From: JABDQA01 sp963759125
GTDB taxonomy: Bacteria > Desulfobacterota > Desulfobulbia > Desulfobulbales > Desulfocapsaceae
Direction of reading: 5' to 3'
NCBI GenBank assembly: GCA_963759125.1
Contig: CAVWXN010000005.1
Location: forward strand, 620,001-684,000
Length of the DNA stretch: 64,000 nucleotides
Below are positions 26,034 to 34,329 of this stretch, in pieces (the first letter of the stretch is position 1; each line of letters opens with the position of its first letter). Position numbers and translations under genes: made by a program. The notes under the pieces were generated by a model. That model made no database searches. It worked only from the letters and a program-made list of their open reading frames with translations, and was not told the DNA's origin.

Positions 26034-27638
26034 TCAGGAACTGCAGGAGAGCATGGAGCAGCCGGGTTTGTGGCGGGCCCATTCCGGTCTTTTGGCTGCG
26101 TAATGGTGGCGCTCGGGCTGCTCGTCATAAGGGTTTCTGAACAGCTCAAGAAGTTCTTCAACCTCTGAATAGTCGCCTTCTTGGACTTTGTCGATGGCCT
26201 GCTGGGCCAGGTAATTCCTGAACACATACTTCGGGTTGGCCCGGTTCATCTGTTGCTTTCGCTGTTCGTCCGCCAAGTCGTTACGCAACAATCTCAGCCG
26301 GTAGAGGTGAAGCCAGCTTTTCAGATTGCTGAGGTGCTCCTGATCGATTGCGTCAGGGCTGTAAAAAGATTCTGAGACGATATGGAGCAGCTTGTCTCCA
26401 TCTTTTTCAGAGACATCGACATTGGCCAGGTCTCTGAAGAAAATCGTCATGTCCGTTTCGGTTTTGGTCAACAGCTCGAGCAGCGATGAGATCAGTTGAT
26501 CATCGTGTTTTTCGTCCGTGTGCAGTCCCAGCTTGGCCCTTACTGTCTGCTGCCACTCTTTCTGAAAGGTTAATCGATAACTCTCCAGGGCTTCCTGCAG
26601 CACTTTTTCCTCCTTGATCAGCGGATAGATCGCATTGGCAAGCTGCATGAGGTTCCATTGGGCCATGTAGGGCTGGTTGCCGTAACAGTAGCGCCGTCCC
26701 TGTGCATCGGTGGTGTTGGGCGTCCAGGTGGGGTCATAGCCCTCAAGCCAGCCGTAGGGGCCATAGTCAATGGTCAGACCGAGCACCGACATATTGTCGC
26801 TGTTCATGACTCCATGGACGAAGCCGACCCGCATCCAGTGAACGATCATCTGGGCCGTCTTCCGGCAGACTTCTGTGAACCACTGCAGATACCTGTCCAC
26901 ATCAGAGGAACCGTGTATCTCGGGAAAATCATTTTTTATGGTGAAGCGGAGGAGTTGTTCAAGCAGGTCGTATTCCTTTCGGGACGAGAGAATCTCAAAG
27001 TTGCCGAATCTGATGAACGAGGGTGATGTTCTGCAGACCACCGCTCCAGGTTCCAGTTCTGGATGACCGTCGTAAAACATATCCCGCAGCACTTGATCAC
27101 CGGTCAGTATCAGGCTGAGTGCCCGGGTTGTGGGAATGCCCAGGTGAAACATGGCCTCGCTGCAGACGAACTCGCGTAATGATGAGCGCAGCACCGCAAG
27201 CCCGTCGGCAGAACGGGAGTAGGGCGTTGGTCCTGCCCCTTTGAGTTGAAGCGTCCAGCGCTGGTTGGCAGCGTTGACGATTTCGCCGAGATTTATGGCC
27301 CTGCCGTCACCGAGCTGACCGGCCCAGTTGCCGAACTGGTGACCGCCGTAGCACATGGCATAGGGCTTCATGTCGTCCAGGATCAGGTTGCCGGAGAGCA
27401 CATCTTTGAACCAGGGAGCGCGGCATTCTTCTTCGCTGAGCCCCAATTCGGCTGCGGCTTCTTTTGAATAGGCCACTAGAGCCGGTGCCGAAACCGGAGT
27501 AGGGGCCACGAAAGAGTAGCAGGCACCGGTGACCTGGCGTCTGGTATTCTCCAGATCCTGATCGCCGGGAAGCTCACTGGCAAATCGGTTCTCAAATGAT
27601 AAGGCGACTTCGCTGTGGTCGGTGACTGTTGTCTGCAT
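26034..27638 (-). CDS. selO: Protein adenylyltransferase SelO (YdiU/UPF0061)
   Basis: 534 residues, full length. CYGGHQFGNWAGQLGDGRAI near residue 95 and LQLKGAGPTPYSRSADG near 150 form the nucleotide-binding part of this pseudokinase-fold enzyme; VMNSDNMSVLGLTIDYGP near 280 holds the metal-binding Asn/Asp. The C-terminus ends in CSMLSCSS, keeping the Cys pair typical of bacterial SelO. It transfers AMP from ATP to Ser/Thr/Tyr of target proteins and is linked to redox stress. It stands alone. Confidence 0.95.
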   Translation of the reverse strand: MQTTVTDHSEVALSFENRFASELPGDQDLENTRRQVTGACYSFVAPTPVSAPALVAYSKEAAAELGLSEEECRAPWFKDVLSGNLILDDMKPYAMCYGGHQFGNWAGQLGDGRAINLGEIVNAANQRWTLQLKGAGPTPYSRSADGLAVLRSSLREFVCSEAMFHLGIPTTRALSLILTGDQVLRDMFYDGHPELEPGAVVCRTSPSFIRFGNFEILSSRKEYDLLEQLLRFTIKNDFPEIHGSSDVDRYLQWFTEVCRKTAQMIVHWMRVGFVHGVMNSDNMSVLGLTIDYGPYGWLEGYDPTWTPNTTDAQGRRYCYGNQPYMAQWNLMQLANAIYPLIKEEKVLQEALESYRLTFQKEWQQTVRAKLGLHTDEKHDDQLISSLLELLTKTETDMTIFFRDLANVDVSEKDGDKLLHIVSESFYSPDAIDQEHLSNLKSWLHLYRLRLLRNDLADEQRKQQMNRANPKYVFRNYLAQQAIDKVQEGDYSEVEELLELFRNPYDEQPERHHYAAKRPEWARHKPGCSMLSCSS

Positions 27639-27818
27639 GCAAATATACGAACCTCGGTGCGGGTGATTCTGTTAAGCCATCTCTACATCTAGATAATCAT
27701 GCCACATAGTGGTTGCAAGGAAGATGCGTCAAGCCAGCGATTGGTGAGAGCCCGATAATTAACAGGATTGCCATCGGGCAGGATTGGTTCGGTAAATTAT
27801 GCCCTGCAATGAAAAAGA

Positions 27819-28505
27819 TCAGAACACGAGTTGAATGGAACCGGCAACGCTGACCCGGAGTTTCGATTCCCCGGCCTCCACACTGGGTGCAGCTGCCCGG
27901 GCGACCATCGCCTCGGCCTGGACAACGCCCCGATAGGGCATGGGGAATCCGTTTTCATCGATGGACACATTGACAAGCCTATAGTCTTTGGCTTTCATCG
28001 TCCGGGTGACCAGCGCCGCTTTGGTGTTAAATGCTTCGAGGGCCTCGACAATCAAGGTTTCGAGTTCCTCAGCGCGTCTCTCAGGGCTGACCTGAAAACC
28101 CATGGAAACAATCTGCAACTGTTGCTGAAGGGAACCAGCAATTTCCGTCAAGGCTTCGATGTCGTGGCTTTGCAGCTCTAGCTGCTGGCTTGCGGTCCAG
28201 CCGGTGACGCTCTTGTTCTGGTAGATTGGCCTGGTCTGGTAATTGAGGGTCTTATGTTTTATCCTCTGGTCGGCAGCGATAATTGTGTCGGCCCAGCCCA
28301 TATTCTCGTTTACACTCTGTGCCGCTTCGCCACTATCGTTCTTCTGGGCTGTTGCCTGCATGATTACAACCATGACATCGTTGGCCACCTCTCTGGATTG
28401 TTCGACTCTAAGATTGACGATGTTGAATTGAACCTGTTCGTCGGCAATAGCAAGTGATGAGATGGTGACCACCAGGGCGGCGGCACAGGCAACAAATGTT
28501 TTCAT
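27819..28505 (-). CDS. Periplasmic SIMPL/DUF541-domain protein
   Basis: About 228 residues from the ATG at 28505 (AAGGA upstream); the longer frame from 28562 runs into repeat R4. A signal peptide (MKTFVACAAALVVTISSLAIA) precedes a SIMPL domain: INSxxE-like strand pattern, SQQLELQSHDIEAL near residue 105, QIVSMGFQVSPERRAE near 130 and ETLIVEALEAFNTKAALV, then a C-terminal beta strand region ending in AGSIQLVF. Family members are periplasmic or outer membrane-associated with unclear role; some relate to oxidative stress. Confidence 0.75.
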   Translation of the reverse strand: MKTFVACAAALVVTISSLAIADEQVQFNIVNLRVEQSREVANDVMVVIMQATAQKNDSGEAAQSVNENMGWADTIIAADQRIKHKTLNYQTRPIYQNKSVTGWTASQQLELQSHDIEALTEIAGSLQQQLQIVSMGFQVSPERRAEELETLIVEALEAFNTKAALVTRTMKAKDYRLVNVSIDENGFPMPYRGVVQAEAMVARAAAPSVEAGESKLRVSVAGSIQLVF

Positions 28506-28551
28506 GGCAAATCCTTTTTCGGTTAGATTTAATCTGAGCCATTTCAAAATC

Positions 28552-28639
28552 TTTTCGCCCAAACTACGTTATGCTCAAAATTTTATCCTCGAATCGGCCT
28601 GTGAAATTTCCTTGATTTTAAGAAATCTAGTTTGCAAAA
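28552..28639. repeat. Palindromic intergenic repeat, copy R4
   Basis: Short, worn copy. End arms TTTTCGCCCAAACTA (28552-28566) and TAGTTTGCAAAA (28628-28639) pair with two bulged bases, and the core CAAAATTTTATCCTCGAAT and GTGAAATTTCCTTGATTTT matches R1-R3. It is upstream of the SIMPL gene. Confidence 0.6.
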
Positions 28640-28699
28640 CTCATCTTGACTGACATTAACTTAACATAACTACAATAGTGTCTAATTCCAATTATAGGT

Positions 28700-28814
28700 A
28701 ATGACATTACTCCAACCCATCCCTTCATGCAGCGTTGCCCACAGCGCTGCCAGGCTGCTCTGCCGGCTTCTCAATCGACCCTTGCCTAAATGGATGCCTT
28801 GAACTAATGTCGCT
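28700..28814 (+). repeat. Inverted-repeat-ended element flanking the FAH gene, copy 1
   Basis: About 115 bp whose ends are inverted repeats (ATGACATTACTCCAAC... against the complement of TTGAACTAATGTCGC). The interior ACCCATCCCTTCATGC, GCCAGGCTGCTCTGCCGGCT and CCCTTGCCTAAATGGATG matches copy 2 at 29612 in the same orientation. No coding potential. It resembles a non-autonomous, MITE-like element. Confidence 0.65.
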
Positions 28815-28895
28815 AAGAAAAATAATTGAGCAGCGACCGGCGAAGTTTTCAAAATCTTTACAGTCCGCACAACCACAACAGTAAAGGAGAATGAA

Positions 28896-29603
28896 ATGAC
28901 GATCGAACTACCGATGAGCAACGGTGAAACCTATCGGGTTCAACCGCAGAAAATAATTTGCCTGGGCCTCAACTACCGTGCGCACATCACAGAAAGTGCC
29001 GAGATCGACAGTGAACGCTTCAAGGATGAGATCCCGGCTGAGCCGATTCTGTTTCCCAAAACTCAAAATACCCTGATCGGCCCGGATCAGCCGATTGTCA
29101 TTCCCGCTTATCTGGATGACTACGGGTTCAGGACCTGCCGGACCGACTTCGAGGGTGAACTCTGCGCCATCATCAGCAAGGGGGGTAAAAGCATTGCCCC
29201 AGACGATGCCTACGATCATATCCTGGGCTATACCTGCTTCAATGACGTGAGTCAGCGAAATTTCCAGAAGCATGACAAGTCAGGTTGGTTTCGCGGCAAA
29301 TCACTCGATACTTTCGGCCCGATAGGCCCGCTGGTCGTCACCCAGGAGGACATCGGCGATCCTCAGAATCTGTCTATTCAGACCAGGTTGAACGGTGAGG
29401 TCGTGCAGGATGCCAACACCAGCTTGATGATCTTTTCAATTCGCGAGACCATCGCTTTTATCTCCAAACATTTCACTCTGGTTGAGGGAGACCTGATCAT
29501 TACCGGAACGCCTGAAGGGGTCGGCCCCCTCGTCCCGGGGGACGTGGTAGAAGTTGAGATTGAGAAGATAGGAACTTTGAGAAATCCGGTCGAACGCCGG
29601 TAA
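28896..29603 (+). CDS. Fumarylacetoacetate hydrolase (FAH) family protein
   Basis: 235 residues with AAAGGAG before the ATG. The C-terminal FAH fold is almost the whole protein: CLGLNYRAHITES, TDFEGELCAIIS with the metal-ligand Glu residues, GYTCFNDVSQRNFQ, KSLDTFGPIGPLVVT, LNGEVVQDANTSLMIF and GDLIITGTPEGVGPLVPGD. Members hydrolyse or decarboxylate acylpyruvates such as oxaloacetate and fumarylpyruvate. The exact substrate is unknown. It is bracketed by two copies of the same small repeat, unlike its neighbours. Confidence 0.88.
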   Translation: MTIELPMSNGETYRVQPQKIICLGLNYRAHITESAEIDSERFKDEIPAEPILFPKTQNTLIGPDQPIVIPAYLDDYGFRTCRTDFEGELCAIISKGGKSIAPDDAYDHILGYTCFNDVSQRNFQKHDKSGWFRGKSLDTFGPIGPLVVTQEDIGDPQNLSIQTRLNGEVVQDANTSLMIFSIRETIAFISKHFTLVEGDLIITGTPEGVGPLVPGDVVEVEIEKIGTLRNPVERR

Positions 29604-29611
29604 CTATACAT

Positions 29612-29742
29612 AGCGACATAAGCCCAAGCCATCCCATCATGCTGCGATGCTCGCTGTGGTGCCTGCTCACAGGGCTACCAGGCTGCTGCGCCGGCTCCTC
29701 GCTCGCCCCTTGCCTGGATGAGCGCCCTTGACTTATGTCGCC
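29612..29742 (+). repeat. Inverted-repeat-ended element flanking the FAH gene, copy 2
   Basis: 131 bp with terminal inverted repeats GCGACATAAG at the left and CTTATGTCGC at the right. Interior CATCCCATCATGCTGCG, GCTACCAGGCTGCTGCGCC and CCCCTTGCCTGGATGAGC aligns with copy 1, plus about 16 extra bases. CATAG occurs just outside on both sides, a possible but imperfect target duplication. Confidence 0.7.
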
Positions 29743-29892
29743 AGGCATAGAAAAAGTTGGTTTAATTCAAACGTGTCTCTTCTGGTTAATTGATAATTGT
29801 TCCAGGACCTTATGCCACACTGTCGTAATTGATCGCTGCGTTGAATTTTAGTAAGTTAGCCTCACAATCAAAACCCAATGTGAGGAGCGGTG

Positions 29893-31656
29893 ATGAATTA
29901 TCCAGTGTGGTATTTGCCGGAAATTGGCGGTGGATTGCTGATCGCAGCAATCGCGGTTCTGCATGTGTTTGTGTCCCATTTTGCGGTGGGCGGCGGACTT
30001 TACCTGATCTATGCGGAAAAGAAGGGTCTGCGGGAAAGTTCCGAGGCAATTCTTGACTTCACCAAGCGCCACGCCCGGTTCTTTCTTTTGCTCACCATGG
30101 TCTTCGGCTCCATCACCGGAGTGGGGATCTGGTTCATCATTGCCCTGGTCAACCCGGCCGCAACCTCTCTTCTTATCCACATCTTCGTCTTTGGCTGGGC
30201 CGCTGAGTGGGTGTTTTTCGTGGTCGAAATCAGCGCAGCCTTCGTCTATTTCTATATGTTTGGCAGAATGGACAGCGCCACTCACCTCAAGGTCGGTTGG
30301 GTCTACTTCATCAGCGCCTGGATATCGCTGTTTCTGATCAACGGCATCATCTGTTTCATGCTCACTCCCGGCAGCTGGCTTGAAAACCAGAACTTCTGGA
30401 TCGGTTTCTTCAATCCCAGTTTTTGGCCCTCATTGATATTCAGAACCTGTATTGCGGTGATGCTTGCCGGTGTCTATGGCTATCTCAGTGCTTCGTTCAG
30501 CCGCGACGACTCCGTACGCATTTCCATGACCAGGTTTTCAGCCAAGTGGTCATTGCTGGCCCTGGTGGGAGCACTTCCATCTGCCGTCTGGTACGTCATG
30601 GTCTTGCCGGAACCAGCCAGGGAACTGGTGCTCGGCAAGTCGCCGACCATTGTCGCCGCAGGCCAATGGGGCGTTGCGTCGGTGATCGTGGTGCTGGCCC
30701 TGAGTCTGATTTTCGGTTTCTTCAGACCGGCATTTAACACCAGGACCACCGCAATGCTCGCCATGCTGGGAGCACTGGTTCTGATGGGTTCCTTTGAATG
30801 GATACGTGAGGCGGCGAGAAGACCGTATGCGATCAATGAAGTGGTCTACTCCAACATGATCTTCAAAGATGACCTCGCGGCCCTGGATGAGAAGGGATAT
30901 TTAAAGACAGCTCTGTGGGTGGAGGATCGTGATATCGGCCCTGAGAATCAACTGGAGGCAGGTCGTGAACTCTTCATCCAGCAATGTTATGCCTGCCACA
31001 GCCTGAATGGTTTAAATAACGACCTGATGCCTCTGACCTCGCATATGAGTCACCAAGCTCTGGTCTCCTATATCGGCAAGATTCACAAGATACGATACTT
31101 CATGCCGCCCTTTGCCGGTACTCAGGAAGAGGCCTCAATGTTGGCAACCTTTATTGCCTCGGGGCTTCATGGCAAGGAACTCGTTGCCGACGCTGCAACC
31201 TCCACGGTGGACCCCGGCCAGGAGCTGTTTGACAGCCATTGTGCCTCCTGTCATGCGGCGGAGGATCTCGGACCGGCAACCGAGGAGATGGATAAAGATG
31301 GGATTGTCGCCATGCTGGAGACCCTCGACGAGCTTTCCGATGAAATGGTACCGTTCGAGGGAAGTGAGGAGGAGGCCGCTCGCCTGGCAGCCTTTATCTA
31401 TTTCCTGAGCGAGCGTGATGAGGCGCCGTCCCCGCCGGCTGCTGTCGACGGTGCAGCGCTTTTCGAGTCCGAGTGTACTGCCTGTCATGCGGCTGAGGAT
31501 ATGGCGGCCGCGCTCGAGGGCTGGAAACCAGCTGAAATCAAGGAGGCCCTGGACAAGCTTGATGAGCTCAATGATGAGATGGTACCTTTCGAAGGCTCGC
31601 CCGAAGAAAAGGACGCCTTGACAAATTTCCTGCATAAACTCGGGAGGGAGAACTGA
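29893..31656 (+). CDS. Cytochrome bd-like subunit I (CydA-like) with three C-terminal haem-c sites
   Basis: 587 residues from the ATG at 29893 (AGGAG just upstream). The first ~320 residues carry eight or so membrane segments and align in pattern with CydA: HVFVSHFAVGGGL at the N-terminal haem ligand region and WVFFVVEISAAFVYFYMF for the acidic TM3. No quinol-binding Q-loop is obvious. Then come three c-type haem motifs: CYACH (Cys365), CASCH (Cys450), CTACH (Cys528). The last two lie in tandem, similar domains 78 residues apart. This fits the haem-c-bearing OR-C type of bd-like oxygen reductases, which would take electrons from periplasmic cytochromes. The family assignment is inference. Confidence 0.72.
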   Translation: MNYPVWYLPEIGGGLLIAAIAVLHVFVSHFAVGGGLYLIYAEKKGLRESSEAILDFTKRHARFFLLLTMVFGSITGVGIWFIIALVNPAATSLLIHIFVFGWAAEWVFFVVEISAAFVYFYMFGRMDSATHLKVGWVYFISAWISLFLINGIICFMLTPGSWLENQNFWIGFFNPSFWPSLIFRTCIAVMLAGVYGYLSASFSRDDSVRISMTRFSAKWSLLALVGALPSAVWYVMVLPEPARELVLGKSPTIVAAGQWGVASVIVVLALSLIFGFFRPAFNTRTTAMLAMLGALVLMGSFEWIREAARRPYAINEVVYSNMIFKDDLAALDEKGYLKTALWVEDRDIGPENQLEAGRELFIQQCYACHSLNGLNNDLMPLTSHMSHQALVSYIGKIHKIRYFMPPFAGTQEEASMLATFIASGLHGKELVADAATSTVDPGQELFDSHCASCHAAEDLGPATEEMDKDGIVAMLETLDELSDEMVPFEGSEEEAARLAAFIYFLSERDEAPSPPAAVDGAALFESECTACHAAEDMAAALEGWKPAEIKEALDKLDELNDEMVPFEGSPEEKDALTNFLHKLGREN

Positions 31657-32720
31657 TGCAACCCATTATACCTTCGGCAGACACGATCCCCGTCGCCTGG
31701 GGCTGGTTTCAATTTTTGCTTCTGCTCACCTTTCCCCTCCACCTGCTGGCCATGAACGCGATGGTGGGCGGTCTGGCGATCGGGGTGGTGCAGCATTTCA
31801 GGGGCGGCGATAGCCGCCGTCGTCTGGCCCATAGAATTGCGATTATTTTGCCCCTGGTTATCGCCTTTGCGGTCAATTTCGGCGTCGCTCCGCTGCTCTT
31901 TCTGCAGGTGCTATATGGTCATTTCGTCTACACCAGTTCGATTCTGATGGGCCTGTTCTGGATTTCGGTGGTGCCGATCCTGATCATCGCCTATTACGGG
32001 GCCTATCTCTATGATTTTAAATTCAAAGGGCTTGGTTCCGCCGGCAAATGGCTTGCCCTTGCCGTGTTGCTGCTGCTCTTCTGCATCGGTTACTTCTTTT
32101 CCAACAATATGCTGCTGATGTCCCTGCCTGAAAGATTTTCCGAGTATTTCCAGCATCGTGACGGTAGCCTGCTGGTCTCGGGACAGAGCGAATTTCTGCC
32201 CCGTTATCTGCACATGATGACCGGCGCCCTTGCCGTCGGTGGGCTTTTTGTCGCCCTGCTCGGCAGATTTGGGGCCAAAGCTACCCCTGAACTGGCCGCT
32301 CTTGCCACTGCCGTGGGTATGAGAACATTTTTCTTTATGACCATAGTCAATGTCGGAGTGGGCACCTGGTACCTTACCTCGCTGCCTAAGCAGCAGATGC
32401 TGCTGTTCATGGGCAGGGATCTGGCCGCTACCATCTGCTTCATACTTGCTCTGCTGCTGGTGATCGGTGTGCTGGTGAGTTCTTTCAGACAGCAGTTGAT
32501 GACAACTTTAATCGGCACGGTAGTGCTCGTCTATTTGATGAGTTTCCTCAGGTCCTGGTTGCGGACCGACCTGCTGGCCGACTATTTCAACCTTTCACAG
32601 CTTCAGGTTGAACCGCAGTACAGTTCAATGTTTCTTTTCCTTATCTGTCTGGCCGGGGGTGTGGTCTGTGTCGGCTGGCTAATCGCCAAAACCGTCAAAG
32701 TGCTGAAGTCTGAAACTTGA
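31656..32720 (+). CDS. Second membrane subunit of the bd-like oxidase
   Basis: 354 residues, overlapping the preceding stop by one base. At least eight hydrophobic segments are present. FGVAPLLFLQVLYGHFVYTS near residue 72 and YLHMMTGALAVGGLFVALL near residue 186 stand out as conserved-looking membrane segments with possible haem-ligand His residues. It has no CxxCH motif. Its tight coupling to the CydA-like gene makes it the partner subunit in place of a CydB. It could itself be CydA-derived. Function as an oxygen or other reductase is inferred from context. Confidence 0.6.
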   Translation: MQPIIPSADTIPVAWGWFQFLLLLTFPLHLLAMNAMVGGLAIGVVQHFRGGDSRRRLAHRIAIILPLVIAFAVNFGVAPLLFLQVLYGHFVYTSSILMGLFWISVVPILIIAYYGAYLYDFKFKGLGSAGKWLALAVLLLLFCIGYFFSNNMLLMSLPERFSEYFQHRDGSLLVSGQSEFLPRYLHMMTGALAVGGLFVALLGRFGAKATPELAALATAVGMRTFFFMTIVNVGVGTWYLTSLPKQQMLLFMGRDLAATICFILALLLVIGVLVSSFRQQLMTTLIGTVVLVYLMSFLRSWLRTDLLADYFNLSQLQVEPQYSSMFLFLICLAGGVVCVGWLIAKTVKVLKSET

Positions 32721-32773
32721 GAAAATCAGGCCCACTTCAAAAGAAATTCTCGGTTTGACTCATTTCTGTTAAT

Positions 32774-32826
32774 CACTCTAAGCAAACAGCTTAGAGTGAA
32801 AAACCTTGACATGGCAGGGTTTTTTT
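32774..32826 (+). terminator. Tandem stem-loops ending the oxidase operon
   Basis: A perfect stem CACTCTAAGC / GCTTAGAGTG with a 5-base loop (32774-32798) abuts a second hairpin (32799-32826) of AAAAACCTTG and CAGGGTTTTT with a 6-base loop, followed by extra Ts. The second has the form of a rho-independent terminator, 55 bp or more past the oxidase stop. Confidence 0.6.
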
Positions 32827-32833
32827 CTATAAC
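32806..32833 (+). promoter_or_regulatory. Promoter-like TTGACA/TATAAC inside the terminator
   Basis: TTGACA (32806-32811) and TATAAC (32828-32833) are 16 bp apart, 56 bp before the first small lipoprotein gene. It overlaps the hairpin, so one of the two readings may be accidental. Confidence 0.4.
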
Positions 32834-32888
32834 TGCAGGCAATGCTCTAACTTATTGAGATTCTGGAGACTTAAAAGAGGAAGATCCA

Positions 32889-33104
32889 ATGCGTCTAATT
32901 GTTTTTCTGATGGTTTCATCATTTATCGTCGGCTGCTCGTCTTTTAAGGCAGAGCATCATCGAACCCTGTTAATGGACCGGTCGACTGGAGAAACAAAGG
33001 GTTGCGAGGTCGGCATGGCTCGCAATGAAAAAGCCTATGAGAAATATGAAGAGTGTATCCGTGCACTTGAGGAGCAGGGCTATACGATCTGGAGTCAATA
33101 TTAG
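32889..33104 (+). CDS. Small lipoprotein, tandem paralogue 1
   Basis: 71 residues with AAGAGGAAG before the ATG. The lipoprotein signal peptide MRLIVFLMVSSFIVGC puts the lipidated Cys at residue 16. The mature part has two further Cys, in KGCEVGMA and YEECIRALEEQ, and ends in GYTIWSQY. It has a close paralogue 95 bp downstream. The two mature Cys are conserved in both and may form a disulfide. The function is unknown. Confidence 0.7.
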   Translation: MRLIVFLMVSSFIVGCSSFKAEHHRTLLMDRSTGETKGCEVGMARNEKAYEKYEECIRALEEQGYTIWSQY

Positions 33105-33198
33105 TCTTTGGAAGTCTCTGGGAATTATTTCAATTCGGCCGAAATGGAGTTCGATAAGCATTTTCATCAACTTCGATGAGCTCCTGCCAGGGGATAGA

Positions 33199-33414
33199 AT
33201 GAATCGTGTAATCGTCTTGCTCTTTTTCATATTGTTGTTGTCTGGATGTGCCTCAGTTATCTCCAAGCATTCCCGCACGATCCTGATGAATTCGGAAGGA
33301 GACCGGCAGGAGTGCACCGTCGATATGCTTCGTACCCAGGTGGCTTATGACAGGTATGAGAAGTGCATTACGTCCCACGAGGAACAGGGATACAAGATCT
33401 GGGGCCAGTACTGA
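33199..33414 (+). CDS. Small lipoprotein, tandem paralogue 2
   Basis: 71 residues from the ATG at 33199 with GGGGAT upstream; the frame is open to 33025 but that part lacks a signal and overlaps the first paralogue. MNRVIVLLFFILLLSGC is the lipoprotein signal. The mature portion mirrors paralogue 1: SRTILMNS for HRTLLMDR, QECTVDML for KGCEVGMA, YEKCITSHEEQGYKIWGQY at the end. It is a tandem gene duplication. No known family is recognised. Confidence 0.7.
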   Translation: MNRVIVLLFFILLLSGCASVISKHSRTILMNSEGDRQECTVDMLRTQVAYDRYEKCITSHEEQGYKIWGQY

Positions 33415-33454
33415 GATTCCGCCCACACATTATTCACCTTCATCAACTTGAGTC

Positions 33455-34324
33455 ATGCCGCCTAGCGCCCATAAAGATAGGAATTGGACCCTGACCGAGG
33501 GGTGGGTATCCATCTGTGGGAATATCCTTCTGTTTTTTCTCAAGCTCTGGGTTGGGCTGATAACCGGCTCTGTGGCCTTGACCGCGGATGCCTACCATAC
33601 GCTTACCGATTCGATAAGCTCCGGAATTGTCATAGTCAGCGGGTGGGTGAGTAGTAAGCCGGCCGACGAAAAGCATCCGTTCGGGCATGGCAGAAGCGAT
33701 CTGATCAGTTCGGTGATCATCGGTGTACTGCTGGCGCTGATCGGTTTTGAGTTCATCCTAAAGTCGGTGGAGCAGATCCAAAGCGGGACCGGCGTCGATT
33801 ATGGAAAGGCGGCAATCATCGTCACCGTGATCTCGATCCTGGTCAAAGAAGCGATGGCCCAATTCGCTTTCTGGGCTGCCCGCAAGAGTGAAAACACCAT
33901 TCTCAAGGCAGATGGCTGGCATCACCGGACGGACGCGCTCTCTTCGGTGGTGATTTTGATTGGTATTCTCTGTGGCTCGTTTGCCGACTGGATCGATGGG
34001 GCACTGGGTATTCTGGTGTCGCTGATGATCTTTTATGCCTCCTACGAAATCTTGAGAGACTCGGTAAGCCGTTTGATTGGTGAAACACCTGACCGTAAAG
34101 TTGTTGACAAGATAGATGCTCTGATTGAGAAAATGGATCTCAATGTTCGGCCTCACCATTTTCACCTGCACCGTTACGGCGAACATATTGAACTCACTTT
34201 TCATCTCAGCATGGACGGTGATCTGACCCTCGAACAGGCCCACGACCAGGCCCACCGGATCGAACAGGCGTTGCGTGATCAGATGAGAATCGAAGCAACC
34301 ATACATATGGAACCCCAGGGATAA
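33455..34324 (+). CDS. Cation diffusion facilitator (CDF) metal transporter
   Basis: 289 residues. Six membrane segments fit the CDF fold. ALTADAYHTLTDS near residue 42 and KADGWHHRTDALSS near residue 150 hold the TM2 and TM5 metal-site Asp/His residues. A C-terminal cytoplasmic domain with HHFHLHRYGEHIELTFH follows, as in zinc/iron exporters. It exports divalent cations, probably Zn, Fe or Mn, in exchange for protons. The specific metal is not certain. Confidence 0.9.
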   Translation: MPPSAHKDRNWTLTEGWVSICGNILLFFLKLWVGLITGSVALTADAYHTLTDSISSGIVIVSGWVSSKPADEKHPFGHGRSDLISSVIIGVLLALIGFEFILKSVEQIQSGTGVDYGKAAIIVTVISILVKEAMAQFAFWAARKSENTILKADGWHHRTDALSSVVILIGILCGSFADWIDGALGILVSLMIFYASYEILRDSVSRLIGETPDRKVVDKIDALIEKMDLNVRPHHFHLHRYGEHIELTFHLSMDGDLTLEQAHDQAHRIEQALRDQMRIEATIHMEPQG

Positions 34325-34329
34325 AAACA

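Noticed and set aside
33025..33198. N-terminal extension of the second small lipoprotein
   Set aside because: It would place the lipoprotein signal peptide internally and overlap the first paralogue; the ATG at 33199 fits better.
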